A stretch of DNA of 12,353 nucleotides from Bacillaceae bacterium UBA7792 (GTDB lineage Bacteria > Bacillota > Bacilli > Bacillales > Cytobacillaceae): positions 1-12,353 of the forward strand of contig DLCS01000116.1 of the NCBI GenBank assembly GCA_002480735.1. Direction: 5' to 3'. The notes under the pieces are model-generated. The model was given only the letters and a program-made list of their open reading frames with translations. It was not told the origin of the DNA and did not search any database. This document shows, one piece after another, positions 1 through 8,212 of the stretch. The position numbers and the translations under genes are program-made. Each line of letters starts with the position of its first letter. Positions within the stretch are counted from its first letter, which is position 1.

Positions 1-460
1 GAGAGGAAGTCGTAAGGTGCGGAAAGATAGCGCGCAAAATTGGCTTAGGCAGAACTCCGTCATGTTCGTAGAAGTATTCATCCTCTGGTGCCACGACAGC
101 CTTCAGTAGATAATCTGATACATCCTCGAGATCTACTTCTTCTCTTTCTAAATCTGTACGAAGTTTGCCTAAATAGACATTATTGGCAAAGTATAGATTG
201 GAGGTTTCCTCATAATTATATATATCCTTTTTCATACTTTCATAGGAACGAATTGGTTCATCCTTGACCAGGGATGCGAAGTAACCGGCTCCAACACCTC
301 CAGCAAAGGCACCACCGAGGATGAGAAAGATTAGAAACATAAGGGTTAAATTCCAGAATACCTGATAGGTAATACTAGCTCCTCTTATCGTTCTTCTATT
401 GGTCAAAAAATCTTGGCAAGACTTTAATACCTTCTTCAAGCTCATCTTTTCATTATTCAT
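1..460 (-). CDS. Class A penicillin-binding protein (transglycosylase GT51 family), N-terminal part only
   Basis: Only the first 153 residues are in the window; the gene runs off the left edge. The product is a bifunctional cell-wall enzyme or monofunctional transglycosylase that polymerises lipid II outside the membrane. A short cytoplasmic start (about residues 1-32, rich in Lys and Arg) is followed by one membrane anchor (about 34-58, ending in a Gly/Ala stretch), a helical linker, and then the start of the GT51 domain. The motif APEDEYFYEHDG at about residues 124-135 matches the first catalytic motif of GT51 enzymes; Glu126 would be the catalytic acid/base. The following PKPILRAIF also fits the family. 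The start is ATG at 460-458, with AGGAGG at 472-467 seven bases upstream. A penicillin-binding protein beside tyrS is a familiar arrangement in Bacillaceae. The family call is firm. Whether a transpeptidase domain follows, and which paralogue (PbpG-like?) it is, cannot be seen. Confidence 0.9.
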   Translation of the reverse strand, partial: MNNEKMSLKKVLKSCQDFLTNRRTIRGASITYQVFWNLTLMFLIFLILGGAFAGGVGAGYFASLVKDEPIRSYESMKKDIYNYEETSNLYFANNVYLGKLRTDLEREEVDLEDVSDYLLKAVVAPEDEYFYEHDGVLPKPILRAIFPHLTTSS

Positions 461-484
461 AGCATTCCTCCTAAAATCACATAC

Positions 485-493
485 ATTATAGCA
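485..493 (-). promoter_or_regulatory. Extended -10 promoter element of the pbp gene
   Basis: Read on the minus strand, this is TGCTATAAT: a perfect -10 hexamer (490-485) preceded by the TGn extension (493-491). No good -35 hexamer lies at the normal distance, which is typical of extended -10 promoters. It sits about 25 bases upstream of the pbp start codon, so the leader is short. Confidence 0.55.
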
Positions 494-645
494 TAAAGAA
501 AGAAACAAGTAGGATAGAACCTTATATTTTTCTAACATTTCTCAATACTTTCCATAGGTAAATGTGTGCTGGAAGTTGGCAGTCAGAATCAAAATTATTT
601 TGAGAAATTATTCATTACGGGACCCTAAATATTAGTTGAATCAAT

Positions 646-651
646 TATAAT
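646..651 (+). promoter_or_regulatory. Candidate -10 element of the accessory operon
   Basis: A perfect TATAAT lies about 52 bases before the preferred start codon at 704. No recognisable -35 lies 16-18 bases upstream; the TTGAAT at 636-641 is too close. If this is the promoter, it is weak or needs an activator. The rest of the 243-bp gap (461-703) is AT-rich and shows no hairpin, repeat or operator that I can defend. Confidence 0.4.
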
Positions 652-703
652 AGATCCATGTTCCTATATGAGAAGAAACTTAAGATTGCAAGGAAGGACA
701 AAG

Positions 704-1465
704 ATGATGGATTTAGAACAGAACGAAAATGAATTTGAAGCTTTTCTTCAGTCTCTAAAAAGAGCATTAAAAGAAGATGAAATTATCGGGCAAATTCGCA
801 GCATGTATGCTGAATCAGAAGAGAAGAATAGTTTTGTAGAAAAAGAGTGGAAGCAAAGAATTCAAGAACTCGAAGCTCAAAATAAAGCTTTACAGAATCA
901 AATCATTTTAGAGCGAAGCAAAACAAAGCAGGAACAGGAGAATTGCCTACAAATTCAGACGAAATTAAATGAAATTAGCAGTCAATATTTAATCTTGAAG
1001 GGGCAGGTTGATCATTGGCAGGAAAAATACACGAGGATCAAGTCTCTCTTTGGAGAACAGCTTAAAATCTATGAACTCTATCAACAGTTGTCACCTGCTT
1101 TGAAATCCTCGTTAAGTGGCATTTTCCGTGGTCAAACGATTGAACAATTCCTAGTTTGTGGGGTCCAAAAGCAGAATATAGAGCTGCTGTGGGATGCAAT
1201 TAAAATAAGAGTTGTCGAAGGAAATGATGACGAGCTTGAAGAGCTGCGAGCCATTTTCTTATATTTCTTCCACGCCTATAATTCAACCTTCGACCGACCG
1301 TTGTATGAGCTTCAAACGGTTTCCGAGAATGAAAAATATGATAGTGAACTGCACATGAGAACCTCAAAGAGTCGTGTTGCAGGATACATAGATAGGGTGA
1401 TTTTCGAGGGCTATGTGAACACAAACAGCAAAAAAATTGAAAAAAAGTCGATTGTCGCGCTTTAA
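704..1465 (+). CDS. GrpE-like coiled-coil protein, putative nucleotide exchange factor for the adjacent Hsp70-like protein
   Basis: The product has 253 residues from ATG 704. This start is preferred because AAGGAAGG (690-697) sits six bases upstream; an in-frame ATG at 668 has no ribosome binding site. Residues of about 25-125 are a long charged coiled coil rich in Glu, Lys and Gln. A helical middle part follows (about 130-200). The end (about 205-250) reads YDSELHMRTS, then a spaced GYIDRVIFEGY, then KKIEKKSIV. That order (acidic FDP.LH-like motif, V..VL..GY strand, final strand with K and V) resembles the C-terminal beta domain of GrpE, and coiled coil followed by beta domain is GrpE architecture. 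GrpE releases ADP from DnaK-type chaperones, and the next gene encodes an Hsp70-like ATPase 36 bases downstream, so a dedicated exchange factor is a reasonable inference. It is larger and more divergent than housekeeping GrpE (about 190 residues). It could instead be a scaffold protein that only resembles GrpE. Confidence 0.65.
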   Translation: MMDLEQNENEFEAFLQSLKRALKEDEIIGQIRSMYAESEEKNSFVEKEWKQRIQELEAQNKALQNQIILERSKTKQEQENCLQIQTKLNEISSQYLILKGQVDHWQEKYTRIKSLFGEQLKIYELYQQLSPALKSSLSGIFRGQTIEQFLVCGVQKQNIELLWDAIKIRVVEGNDDELEELRAIFLYFFHAYNSTFDRPLYELQTVSENEKYDSELHMRTSKSRVAGYIDRVIFEGYVNTNSKKIEKKSIVAL

Positions 1466-1501
1466 TTATGACAGCTATGTTAAGGGGAGAAGAACTCAAC
1501 A

Positions 1502-4435
1502 ATGTATACAAAGAAAGTCGATACACTACCAGTGAGTAAAGAAACCTATCAATTAATTGCTGAGAAATTAACTGAATCGGAAATTGCCAAAATATTAAGC
1601 AAGCTAAAGTTGGAATTTTCTACCGAGCTCGTTCATGAGGTGGAGGAATTATTAAAGAATGACTGGATTACTTTCCAAGGTAAGAAATGCCGGTATTTTA
1701 AAAAGGTAGTAGGGCTAGTGCCGGATATGGAGACGTTCAAATTCGGAGAGGGACTACATTGGAAATGTGATCTTAACGCAAGTTACATGAAGTTTGACGG
1801 TTTCGAGGGGCAACCTATTACGATTGAGGAATTCAAAAAACTGTATCCACAAGGAAAAGTGAACAGCATCTATGCAAATCGCAAGGACTTTTTCTACGTG
1901 AAGGTTTTAAAAAATGGCGTTTCAAATAGCATGAATGTCAATCACCATGCCACATATGTAAGCGATGAGGATCATTGTTTGTTTATTCCAATCTATCGCT
2001 TAAACGGTGTGAATAGTAGAAGAATTTTGGCTGCTGAAACTACGAGATTATGGATTGAGAATAATCTTATACCAGATGGACTTTCTTCAGAGGTCAAGAG
2101 GCAATATGAGCTTATGTGCCATCTTTTTAGCAAAGAATATGTCATTTTCAGTGAGAAGCAAACCCTGATGATCAATATGGAGAATCTGCCTGGGATTGTA
2201 AAGGATTTGAAAAAAGGAACATTAAAACTAAGAACGAGCGATACAGAGATCAACTACAGTGAGATCTATGAAAGCATCTTCTCGAAGTCGACTCTTGATG
2301 TTCAAGCAAACCTAAAGGGAGATGTACTCGAAAACGTTAAAACGGATTTACTAGATTGCGATTTATATCGTGCCGATTTTGATTCCTATCCCGAAAAAAT
2401 CTTGGTCGATCCAAACGCAGGACATTGGGAGCTTTGGGATGGCGAGTTTGATGAGAAGAGTTCCTATGTTTTGAAGGGTGATTTTGACCTTATAGCAAGG
2501 AACCCGCTTGCTGATATTAGAGAAAATGGAGTAGTCGGGATTGACTTTGGAACGAAGAGCACTGTCGTCACTTACTTGGATAATAACAAAATTCTCCCCA
2601 TGCGTGTTGGAACAGGAGATTTGAGTAAGAAAATTAATGATAAACACTATGAAAATCCAACGGTCATGGAATTTATCGATCTAAATCAATTTTTAGCGGA
2701 CTATCAAGGAAAGGAAGGCAGACCCTATACCTCCTGGCAGGATATGGTCGTATCCCATACAGCAGCTTCTGACATGGTCAATGCGAACAGCACGGAATTT
2801 AATGCCTTTATACATGATTTGAAGCAGTGGGCTGGTGATGAAAAAAGAATCATCACCATTCTCGATAAGACTGGGGAAAATAGAGTATTGCAGCCTTTTC
2901 ACCAGCTAGACGAAGATGATTTTAACCCTATCGAAATCTACGCCTATTATATCGGGCTTTACATAAACAATATGTGGAATGGCATTTACCTCGATTATAT
3001 GTTGTCGTTCCCGGTGACCTATGATCTGGCGACCAGGGAGAAAATCGCTGGTTGTTTTGAAAAAGGCCTAAAGAAATCATTGCCTGTTACCGTTTTACAA
3101 AATGAGGAATGGATATCCAAATTTAGAATTAACACGGATATTAGTGAGCCTGCGGCCTATGCAGTTTGTGCTCTCCAGGAATATGGCTTTGATCCCGATG
3201 AGGATGAGAAGGTATTCTACGGAATCTTTGATTTTGGTGGCGGAACGACAGACTTCGATTTTGGCTTATGGAGAGGGGCGAATCGGAAGGAGAGACGCTA
3301 TGACTATGTGATTGAACATTTTGGAGCTGGCGGTGACAAATATTTAGGCGGGGAAAACCTATTAGAGCTCCTAGCGTTTGAAACATTTAAAGCCAATCAG
3401 GATCTGATGCGTGAGAACAAGATCATGTTTACTTTACCTGCTGAATGCAAGAGATTTCCTGGTAGTGAAGCGATCATCAGTGAAAGTCAGGAAGCAAGAT
3501 TAAATACGAAGCAATTAATGGAGAAGCTACGTCCAATCTGGGAACGAAGCGAAGACTATGAAAGCATCTTTGATCTAGCAAGTGTAAAGGTTAAGCTTTT
3601 TAACTCGTCAGGGGAATTCAAGGATTATGATTTAGTGATAAATCAAGAGGAAATCGAAGCAACGATCGAAAAGCGGATTGAAAAAGGGGTAAGGAACTTC
3701 TTTGCTGCATTAGCCCAATCCTTTACCTTTCATTCAACAGAAGGCATTGACACGATTAACATCTTCCTCGCGGGGAATTCCTGTAAAGCAGAGATCGTCC
3801 AGGATATTTTTACAAGCTACATTGAAAGTGAAACGAGAAAAATCAATGCGGAATTACATAACGGAGATCAAAAGAAAGAAATATTTAAGATCTTTCCTCC
3901 TCTAGGGAGTGAAGAAGCCAATCAGATTCTTGAACAACGTGGGTTGGAAACGGATAAAGATAATATCGAAAAGCCTAACGGCAAAACAGGTGTCGCTTTT
4001 GGCCTAATCAAATGTCGTAAAGGTAGCAAAATTAAAGTTATTGATAATGGCAAGGTGGCTAAGGGGGAAGAAAAAGAAATTACCTTCCAATATTTTATTG
4101 GCTATGAGAAAAAAGGGAATTTCGTTTTGCTAGATGAATTGAAGGCATCAAAGGCTGCTTACGGAAAGCCAGATTACCATGTTTGGTACAACTATATCGA
4201 TGCTGGTGTGGAAGATTTTGAGCTGTACTATACGAAACTACCAGATTCAGTCAATGGGCATCTTGATATCGGAAGCGTAATGATGAAGCGTGAGCGAATC
4301 GAGGTGCTGGATGATGAGGCTTATGTCTTCATTAGGGCAGTTGGGCCAAAAACGCTTGAGTACGTCGTTGCAACGGAAGACGGGATTGAAGCAGGGAATT
4401 TTTTAAGCTCAATCAAGAAAATCGAGTTAGATTGA
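1502..4435 (+). CDS. Divergent Hsp70/actin-fold ATPase with large N-terminal extension
   Basis: The product has 977 residues; AGGGGAG (1483-1489) precedes the ATG. Three nucleotide-binding signatures of the Hsp70/actin fold appear in the right order. Phosphate-1 is GIDFGTKST with Asp348, phosphate-2 is DFGGGTTD at 577-584, and the adenosine motif is LAGNSCKAEIV at 756-766. The first two are close to the DnaK patterns DLGTTNS and DLGGGTFD, so ATP binding is likely. About 340 residues precede phosphate-1. They contain an unrecognised alpha/beta region and a stretch near 283-300 (LLDCDLYRADFDSYP) faintly like pentapeptide repeats. About 210 residues follow the adenosine motif. They look beta-rich (about 840-970) but do not resemble the DnaK substrate-binding domain or helical lid. 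The spacing from phosphate-1 to the adenosine motif is longer than in DnaK, implying insertions. No membrane segment or signal peptide is seen, so it is cytoplasmic. The function is inferred: an ATP-driven chaperone or switch working with the GrpE-like and HerA-like neighbours. Confidence 0.8.
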   Translation: MYTKKVDTLPVSKETYQLIAEKLTESEIAKILSKLKLEFSTELVHEVEELLKNDWITFQGKKCRYFKKVVGLVPDMETFKFGEGLHWKCDLNASYMKFDGFEGQPITIEEFKKLYPQGKVNSIYANRKDFFYVKVLKNGVSNSMNVNHHATYVSDEDHCLFIPIYRLNGVNSRRILAAETTRLWIENNLIPDGLSSEVKRQYELMCHLFSKEYVIFSEKQTLMINMENLPGIVKDLKKGTLKLRTSDTEINYSEIYESIFSKSTLDVQANLKGDVLENVKTDLLDCDLYRADFDSYPEKILVDPNAGHWELWDGEFDEKSSYVLKGDFDLIARNPLADIRENGVVGIDFGTKSTVVTYLDNNKILPMRVGTGDLSKKINDKHYENPTVMEFIDLNQFLADYQGKEGRPYTSWQDMVVSHTAASDMVNANSTEFNAFIHDLKQWAGDEKRIITILDKTGENRVLQPFHQLDEDDFNPIEIYAYYIGLYINNMWNGIYLDYMLSFPVTYDLATREKIAGCFEKGLKKSLPVTVLQNEEWISKFRINTDISEPAAYAVCALQEYGFDPDEDEKVFYGIFDFGGGTTDFDFGLWRGANRKERRYDYVIEHFGAGGDKYLGGENLLELLAFETFKANQDLMRENKIMFTLPAECKRFPGSEAIISESQEARLNTKQLMEKLRPIWERSEDYESIFDLASVKVKLFNSSGEFKDYDLVINQEEIEATIEKRIEKGVRNFFAALAQSFTFHSTEGIDTINIFLAGNSCKAEIVQDIFTSYIESETRKINAELHNGDQKKEIFKIFPPLGSEEANQILEQRGLETDKDNIEKPNGKTGVAFGLIKCRKGSKIKVIDNGKVAKGEEKEITFQYFIGYEKKGNFVLLDELKASKAAYGKPDYHVWYNYIDAGVEDFELYYTKLPDSVNGHLDIGSVMMKRERIEVLDDEAYVFIRAVGPKTLEYVVATEDGIEAGNFLSSIKKIELD

Positions 4436-4458
4436 CTTTTTAGGTGAGGTGAACATAG

Positions 4459-7400
4459 ATGACAGCCGAGAAATTTGCACTTGATTTTCTTGTTGAGCCA
4501 TCGAATCAGTATTTTGGGAACGAAAAAAGTATTCAATTTCAAAAGCCACAAACTCTCGAATTAATGGATATTTCCCTCTATCATATTGAGGAAATAACCT
4601 TTGAAGAGAAATCACCAAGAAAAGAAGCTCTTGAAAATGTCATCAGTTCTTTAAATATTGACGGTGTGAACTTAATCTATCTTATATTAGGTGACAAAAA
4701 AGGGGTTCATTTTTACTTCGGAGTCGCTCGAGATTTATATAAAAATGAGGAACTAGATTTAGAGATTCGTGATATTGGGGAATTGGTGTTAAAGCCAAGT
4801 CTTAGAGGGAATTTCCGAGGAAGTGTCGTCTCTGAAGTAAAGCCTGCAGAAAAGAAAGCGATCCTTCATAAGATACAAGGCATGAGAAACAATGCCTTTT
4901 TAGAGGGAGTCCCTGGGATTAATAAGGAAGACGAGCATTTTCAAGGGGTAGACCGTCTTGTCGACGTGATGCTCGGAGATGAATTTGGGTTAATGATCAT
5001 TGCGAAGCCGATGAACCGTGAGGAGATATTTGAAATAGAGGAAAGTCTCTATCATTTATATGCAGCGGTTACGCCTCTATCTAAGAGAAGTGTCCAGGAC
5101 TCGATCAGTAAAGGATTAGGAACTACTGAACAGAACTCAAATGGTTCTTCGACGACGAAGGGGGAAAATACATCAAGAGCTGACCAGGAAGGCAGTGGAA
5201 CAAACGACTCCGAACAAACGGGATGGAGCAAGGGAGAAAATAAGAGTGTCCAATCGAGTACTTCTAACCAATCCAGCTCCTCTTCAAAATCAGAATCAAA
5301 AGGCGGCAGTACAGGCTCCAATGGGTCGAAAACAACTGGAAAAAGCACAAGCAAGAGTGTGAGCATCACCACTGGTTCATCCGAATCCTACAGTACCAAT
5401 CAATCGGTGACAAAGGGAAGCTCAACAAACGAAGGCACGTCCACGAGCACGACGATTGAGTTTGTGAATAAGCAAGCACAGGATTGGTTGAAGTACTTGG
5501 ATGAGGCCATCATTCCACGGTTGGATTATGGGAAGGGCAAAGGAATTTTTGTTTCGACCATTTATCTTTTTACTCAGAATAAGGGGAGCTTAATCAAACT
5601 AGGAAATACAGTGAAGGCTCTGTACTCTGGGGAGACTGGGAACAAGGTTCCGCTCAAGGTCTATGAAATAAAGGACCGCAGCCGATTACAACCGTTGCAA
5701 AACTTTCAATTGCCATACGGGAAAGCTAGGAAATCCTTCAGTCAAAATGAACAAATGGCTAGGGCGGCTTATTCCCAGTATGTCAATGCTAAGAGCGAGG
5801 TATGTATCGGAAATTGGCTTTCCACAAAAGAGTTGAGCCTAATTGCCGGACTTCCGCAAAAGGAAATTGTCGGACTGCCACTAAGGGAAGAGGTTGAATT
5901 CGGCCTTAATTTTTCGAATAAGACAGACAACACGATCACACTGGGAAAGGTCGTTCAAAGCGGGAATGTGATTGAAGAGATTGATGTCAGTCTGGACAAG
6001 GACAACCTTAATAAGCACCTATTCATCACAGGTGTGACCGGAAGCGGGAAAACTACGACCTGCCAGAAGCTCTTAATGGATAGTGAACTTCCATTTTTAG
6101 TGATCGAGCCAGCAAAGACAGAATATCGCATTTTGACCGAGCAATATCCAGATTTGCTCATCTTTACGTTGGGACGGGAGATAGCAGCACCATTCCGCTT
6201 GAATCCATTTGAATTCTTTCCGCATGAGAGCATCACGTCCCGTGTGGATATGATTAAGGCGAGTATCGAATCTGCCTTTGAAATGGAGGCGGCGATTCCG
6301 CAAATTATTGAAGCGGCGATCTACAAGTGTTATGAGGATTATGGGTGGAATATTGCCACGAATAAGAATGTGATGTATGAAGATCCATTTGCTGATGGGG
6401 TATTTGCCTTTCCAACACTGGGTGATTTGATTCAAAAAACCAATGTTGTCGTGCACGAACAAGGCTTTGATGAGCGCTTAAAAAACGATTATATTGGTTC
6501 GATTAAAGCAAGACTGCAAGGATTATTAATTGGTGCCAAAGGATTTATGCTAAATACAAAACGGTCAGTCGATTTCGGGCAGTTTTTGGACAGCCGTGTT
6601 GTTCTGGAGCTCGAGGAAATTCGGAGCGCCAGTGAAAAATCATTGATTATGGGCTTTATTTTGACGAACTTGACGGAAGCAATTAAAGCGAAGTATTTAC
6701 AGCATGGGGCCTTTGAACATATTACACTAATCGAGGAAGCCCATCGATTGTTAAGTAAGTATATGCCTGGAGATAGCTTAAACAAGAAGCAGGGCGTCGA
6801 AGTTTTTTCCGATATTTTGGCTGAAATACGGAAATACGGGGAGTCTCTCATAATTGTCGATCAGATCCCTGGAAAGCTGACTCCAGAGGTATTGAAAAAT
6901 ACGAATACTAAGATCGTGCATCGCATCTTTGCCCAGGATGATAAGGATGCTCTCGGGAATACAATGGCGTTAACCGATGAACAAAAACAATTTTTATCCC
7001 ATTTAGAAACGGGAAGAGCGGTCGTATTTACACAAGGCTGGCCGAAAGCAATACAGGTTCAAATTGAACGAACAACGAACACGACAGGGGATTTGATTAT
7101 AAAGGATGAGGAAATTAGAAGAAACATCCTTGAATTTTACAGAAGTACATATAGACGGGGTGTCTTCCAAGGCCTTGAATCCTTACCGGAAATAGCGAAT
7201 ATAGCTGAATTGGAGCATTATCTAGAGTTGCTTCGAGAGGATACTTTTTTCAAGTCCTACGAGCATTTTGTGAAAAAATGTGATCTAGAGGATACGCTTA
7301 CACTCGAGCTGGTGAAATTGGTGAAGAAATATGAGTTGAATTTTATCTCTCAGTATTTGGTAAACCGATATTACCGGGAAACGGAGGAGTGCTCCTTAGC

Positions 7401-7503
7401 AGAAAGAACAGAGCGGGTGGTTGCATTTTTTAATCAGCTATTAGACGGCTTTGAGCCGAATCTAGTAAATAAACATTATCGCAAACTAAAACTATTGAAA
7501 TGA
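4459..7503 (+). CDS. HerA/VirB4-type (DUF87-like) P-loop ATPase with Ser/Thr/Gly-rich linker
   Basis: The product has 1014 residues; AGGTGAGGTG (4441-4450) lies before ATG 4459. The N-terminal domain (1-215) is alpha/beta and unrecognised, with a GVPG segment followed by a VDRL segment. A low-complexity linker follows (about 221-332). After it come a second alpha/beta part and a STKELSLIAGLP segment (455-466) of the kind seen just before the motor in VirB4/TraG/HerA-like ATPases. The motor has Walker A GVTGSGKTTT (525-534, Lys531), Walker B ITLIEEAH (755-762, with Glu759 and Glu760), a sensor DQ (801-802), and the NTNTKIVHRI segment (814-823) typical of HerA-class hexameric pumps, possibly bearing an arginine finger. 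A helical tail of about 150 residues ends the protein. HerA-class enzymes form rings that move DNA or protein. No membrane helix or nuclease motif is seen, so any partner must be another protein. It lies 23 bases after the Hsp70-like gene and very probably shares its transcript. Confidence 0.8.
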   Translation: MTAEKFALDFLVEPSNQYFGNEKSIQFQKPQTLELMDISLYHIEEITFEEKSPRKEALENVISSLNIDGVNLIYLILGDKKGVHFYFGVARDLYKNEELDLEIRDIGELVLKPSLRGNFRGSVVSEVKPAEKKAILHKIQGMRNNAFLEGVPGINKEDEHFQGVDRLVDVMLGDEFGLMIIAKPMNREEIFEIEESLYHLYAAVTPLSKRSVQDSISKGLGTTEQNSNGSSTTKGENTSRADQEGSGTNDSEQTGWSKGENKSVQSSTSNQSSSSSKSESKGGSTGSNGSKTTGKSTSKSVSITTGSSESYSTNQSVTKGSSTNEGTSTSTTIEFVNKQAQDWLKYLDEAIIPRLDYGKGKGIFVSTIYLFTQNKGSLIKLGNTVKALYSGETGNKVPLKVYEIKDRSRLQPLQNFQLPYGKARKSFSQNEQMARAAYSQYVNAKSEVCIGNWLSTKELSLIAGLPQKEIVGLPLREEVEFGLNFSNKTDNTITLGKVVQSGNVIEEIDVSLDKDNLNKHLFITGVTGSGKTTTCQKLLMDSELPFLVIEPAKTEYRILTEQYPDLLIFTLGREIAAPFRLNPFEFFPHESITSRVDMIKASIESAFEMEAAIPQIIEAAIYKCYEDYGWNIATNKNVMYEDPFADGVFAFPTLGDLIQKTNVVVHEQGFDERLKNDYIGSIKARLQGLLIGAKGFMLNTKRSVDFGQFLDSRVVLELEEIRSASEKSLIMGFILTNLTEAIKAKYLQHGAFEHITLIEEAHRLLSKYMPGDSLNKKQGVEVFSDILAEIRKYGESLIIVDQIPGKLTPEVLKNTNTKIVHRIFAQDDKDALGNTMALTDEQKQFLSHLETGRAVVFTQGWPKAIQVQIERTTNTTGDLIIKDEEIRRNILEFYRSTYRRGVFQGLESLPEIANIAELEHYLELLREDTFFKSYEHFVKKCDLEDTLTLELVKLVKKYELNFISQYLVNRYYRETEECSLAERTERVVAFFNQLLDGFEPNLVNKHYRKLKLLK
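5119..5454 (+). repeat. Low-complexity Ser/Thr/Gly/Asn-coding tract inside the HerA-like gene
   Basis: This tract encodes about 112 residues (221-332) made almost only of Ser, Thr, Gly, Asn, Lys, Gln and Glu. It has loosely recurring units such as TKGENTS and SKGENKS, and TGSS and KGSS. There is no exact DNA tandem repeat, so this is protein-level low complexity. It separates the N-terminal domain from the motor part. Confidence 0.85.
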
Positions 7504-7513
7504 GGGGTTACAA

Positions 7514-8209
7514 ATGGGATTTTTGGGAACAATCGGGAGTGGAATTAGTGCAGTATGCAGTGCCATTGGCAATGCTGTGTCAACACTTGGTAGTGGGGTA
7601 ACGAGCTTTGCAACAAAATTATTGGCACCATTTCCGCAAATTGAGCTAGCCATTTATACGATTATCATTGTCGCAGAAATTGTTAGTGGAATTGCTGAGA
7701 TTCTAGGTCTAAAGCCAGATAAAGAAACAGCAGAAGAGCTTGGTGCAAAAGCACAGGATGCAGAACTCAAACGGGATGATTTTTCATCCACAGAAAAATA
7801 TATTGAGTACCTCCGAAATGAGGTTGCATTTGACCGAGAAAAATTCGAAAAAATGTCTCCAGAGGAGCAGTTAGCCTGCCGTACGATTGGAACGACATTG
7901 TATGCAAAAAATATAGAAGAAAAATTCGGGATCGGTCTTTCTCCTGAGTTTCTTTTAAAGGCAGCACAGCTTGAAATGAAGGCTCAGGAAGTAAAAGGAT
8001 TTATGGATGCTTTTAAGCAAAGCGGCGTATCTGATATGAAGTATATGAGTGACTTCTTAACTGGTAGATTGGATGAAAAGACAGATATAAAGATAGAATC
8101 AGCTATTATAAATGGTTTGAAAAATATGAATCCGAATATGAGTGAAGATAGCATCCAAAGTAAAATTGGTGAAATGACGAAGGCAGCATTACGTACTGAG
8201 GAGAGTTAA
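7514..8209 (+). CDS. Small protein with glycine-rich amphipathic/hydrophobic N-terminus (candidate substrate or effector)
   Basis: The product has 231 residues and I do not recognise its family. GAGGGG overlaps the stop of the HerA-like gene (7501-7507) and lies six bases before ATG 7514, suggesting translational coupling. Residues 2-37 alternate Gly, Ser, Ala and bulky hydrophobics (GFLGTIGSGIS, then AVSTLGSGVTSF) with no acidic residue and only one Lys. This composition occurs in membrane-active peptides, fusion peptides and pore-forming segments. Residues 43-66 are a strongly hydrophobic helix with three Glu residues (44, 55, 62), long enough to cross a membrane but unusually charged. From about 67 to the end the protein is soluble, helical and Lys/Glu-rich (MSPEEQLACRTIGTTLYAKN and following). 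No Sec signal peptide with a cleavage site is evident. Its place directly after the ATPase makes it a plausible transported substrate, membrane anchor or effector of the operon, but this is inference. Confidence 0.75.
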   Translation: MGFLGTIGSGISAVCSAIGNAVSTLGSGVTSFATKLLAPFPQIELAIYTIIIVAEIVSGIAEILGLKPDKETAEELGAKAQDAELKRDDFSSTEKYIEYLRNEVAFDREKFEKMSPEEQLACRTIGTTLYAKNIEEKFGIGLSPEFLLKAAQLEMKAQEVKGFMDAFKQSGVSDMKYMSDFLTGRLDEKTDIKIESAIINGLKNMNPNMSEDSIQSKIGEMTKAALRTEES

Positions 8210-8212
8210 TTG

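Noticed and set aside
636..641. TTGAAT as a -35 for the operon promoter
   Set aside because: It is only four bases from the TATAAT at 646, far too close for sigma-A.
668..703. Upstream start for the GrpE-like gene
   Set aside because: ATG 668 lacks a Shine-Dalgarno sequence and lies very close to the expected transcription start; ATG 704 has AAGGAAGG at good spacing.
1200..1526. Antisense open frame at the end of the GrpE-like gene
   Set aside because: It fully overlaps well-supported coding sequence and its translation shows no family-like features.
5052..5372. Opposite-strand and other-frame open frames across the Ser/Thr-rich linker
   Set aside because: Low-complexity coding DNA lacks stops in other frames by composition; no ribosome binding site or sensible protein is present.
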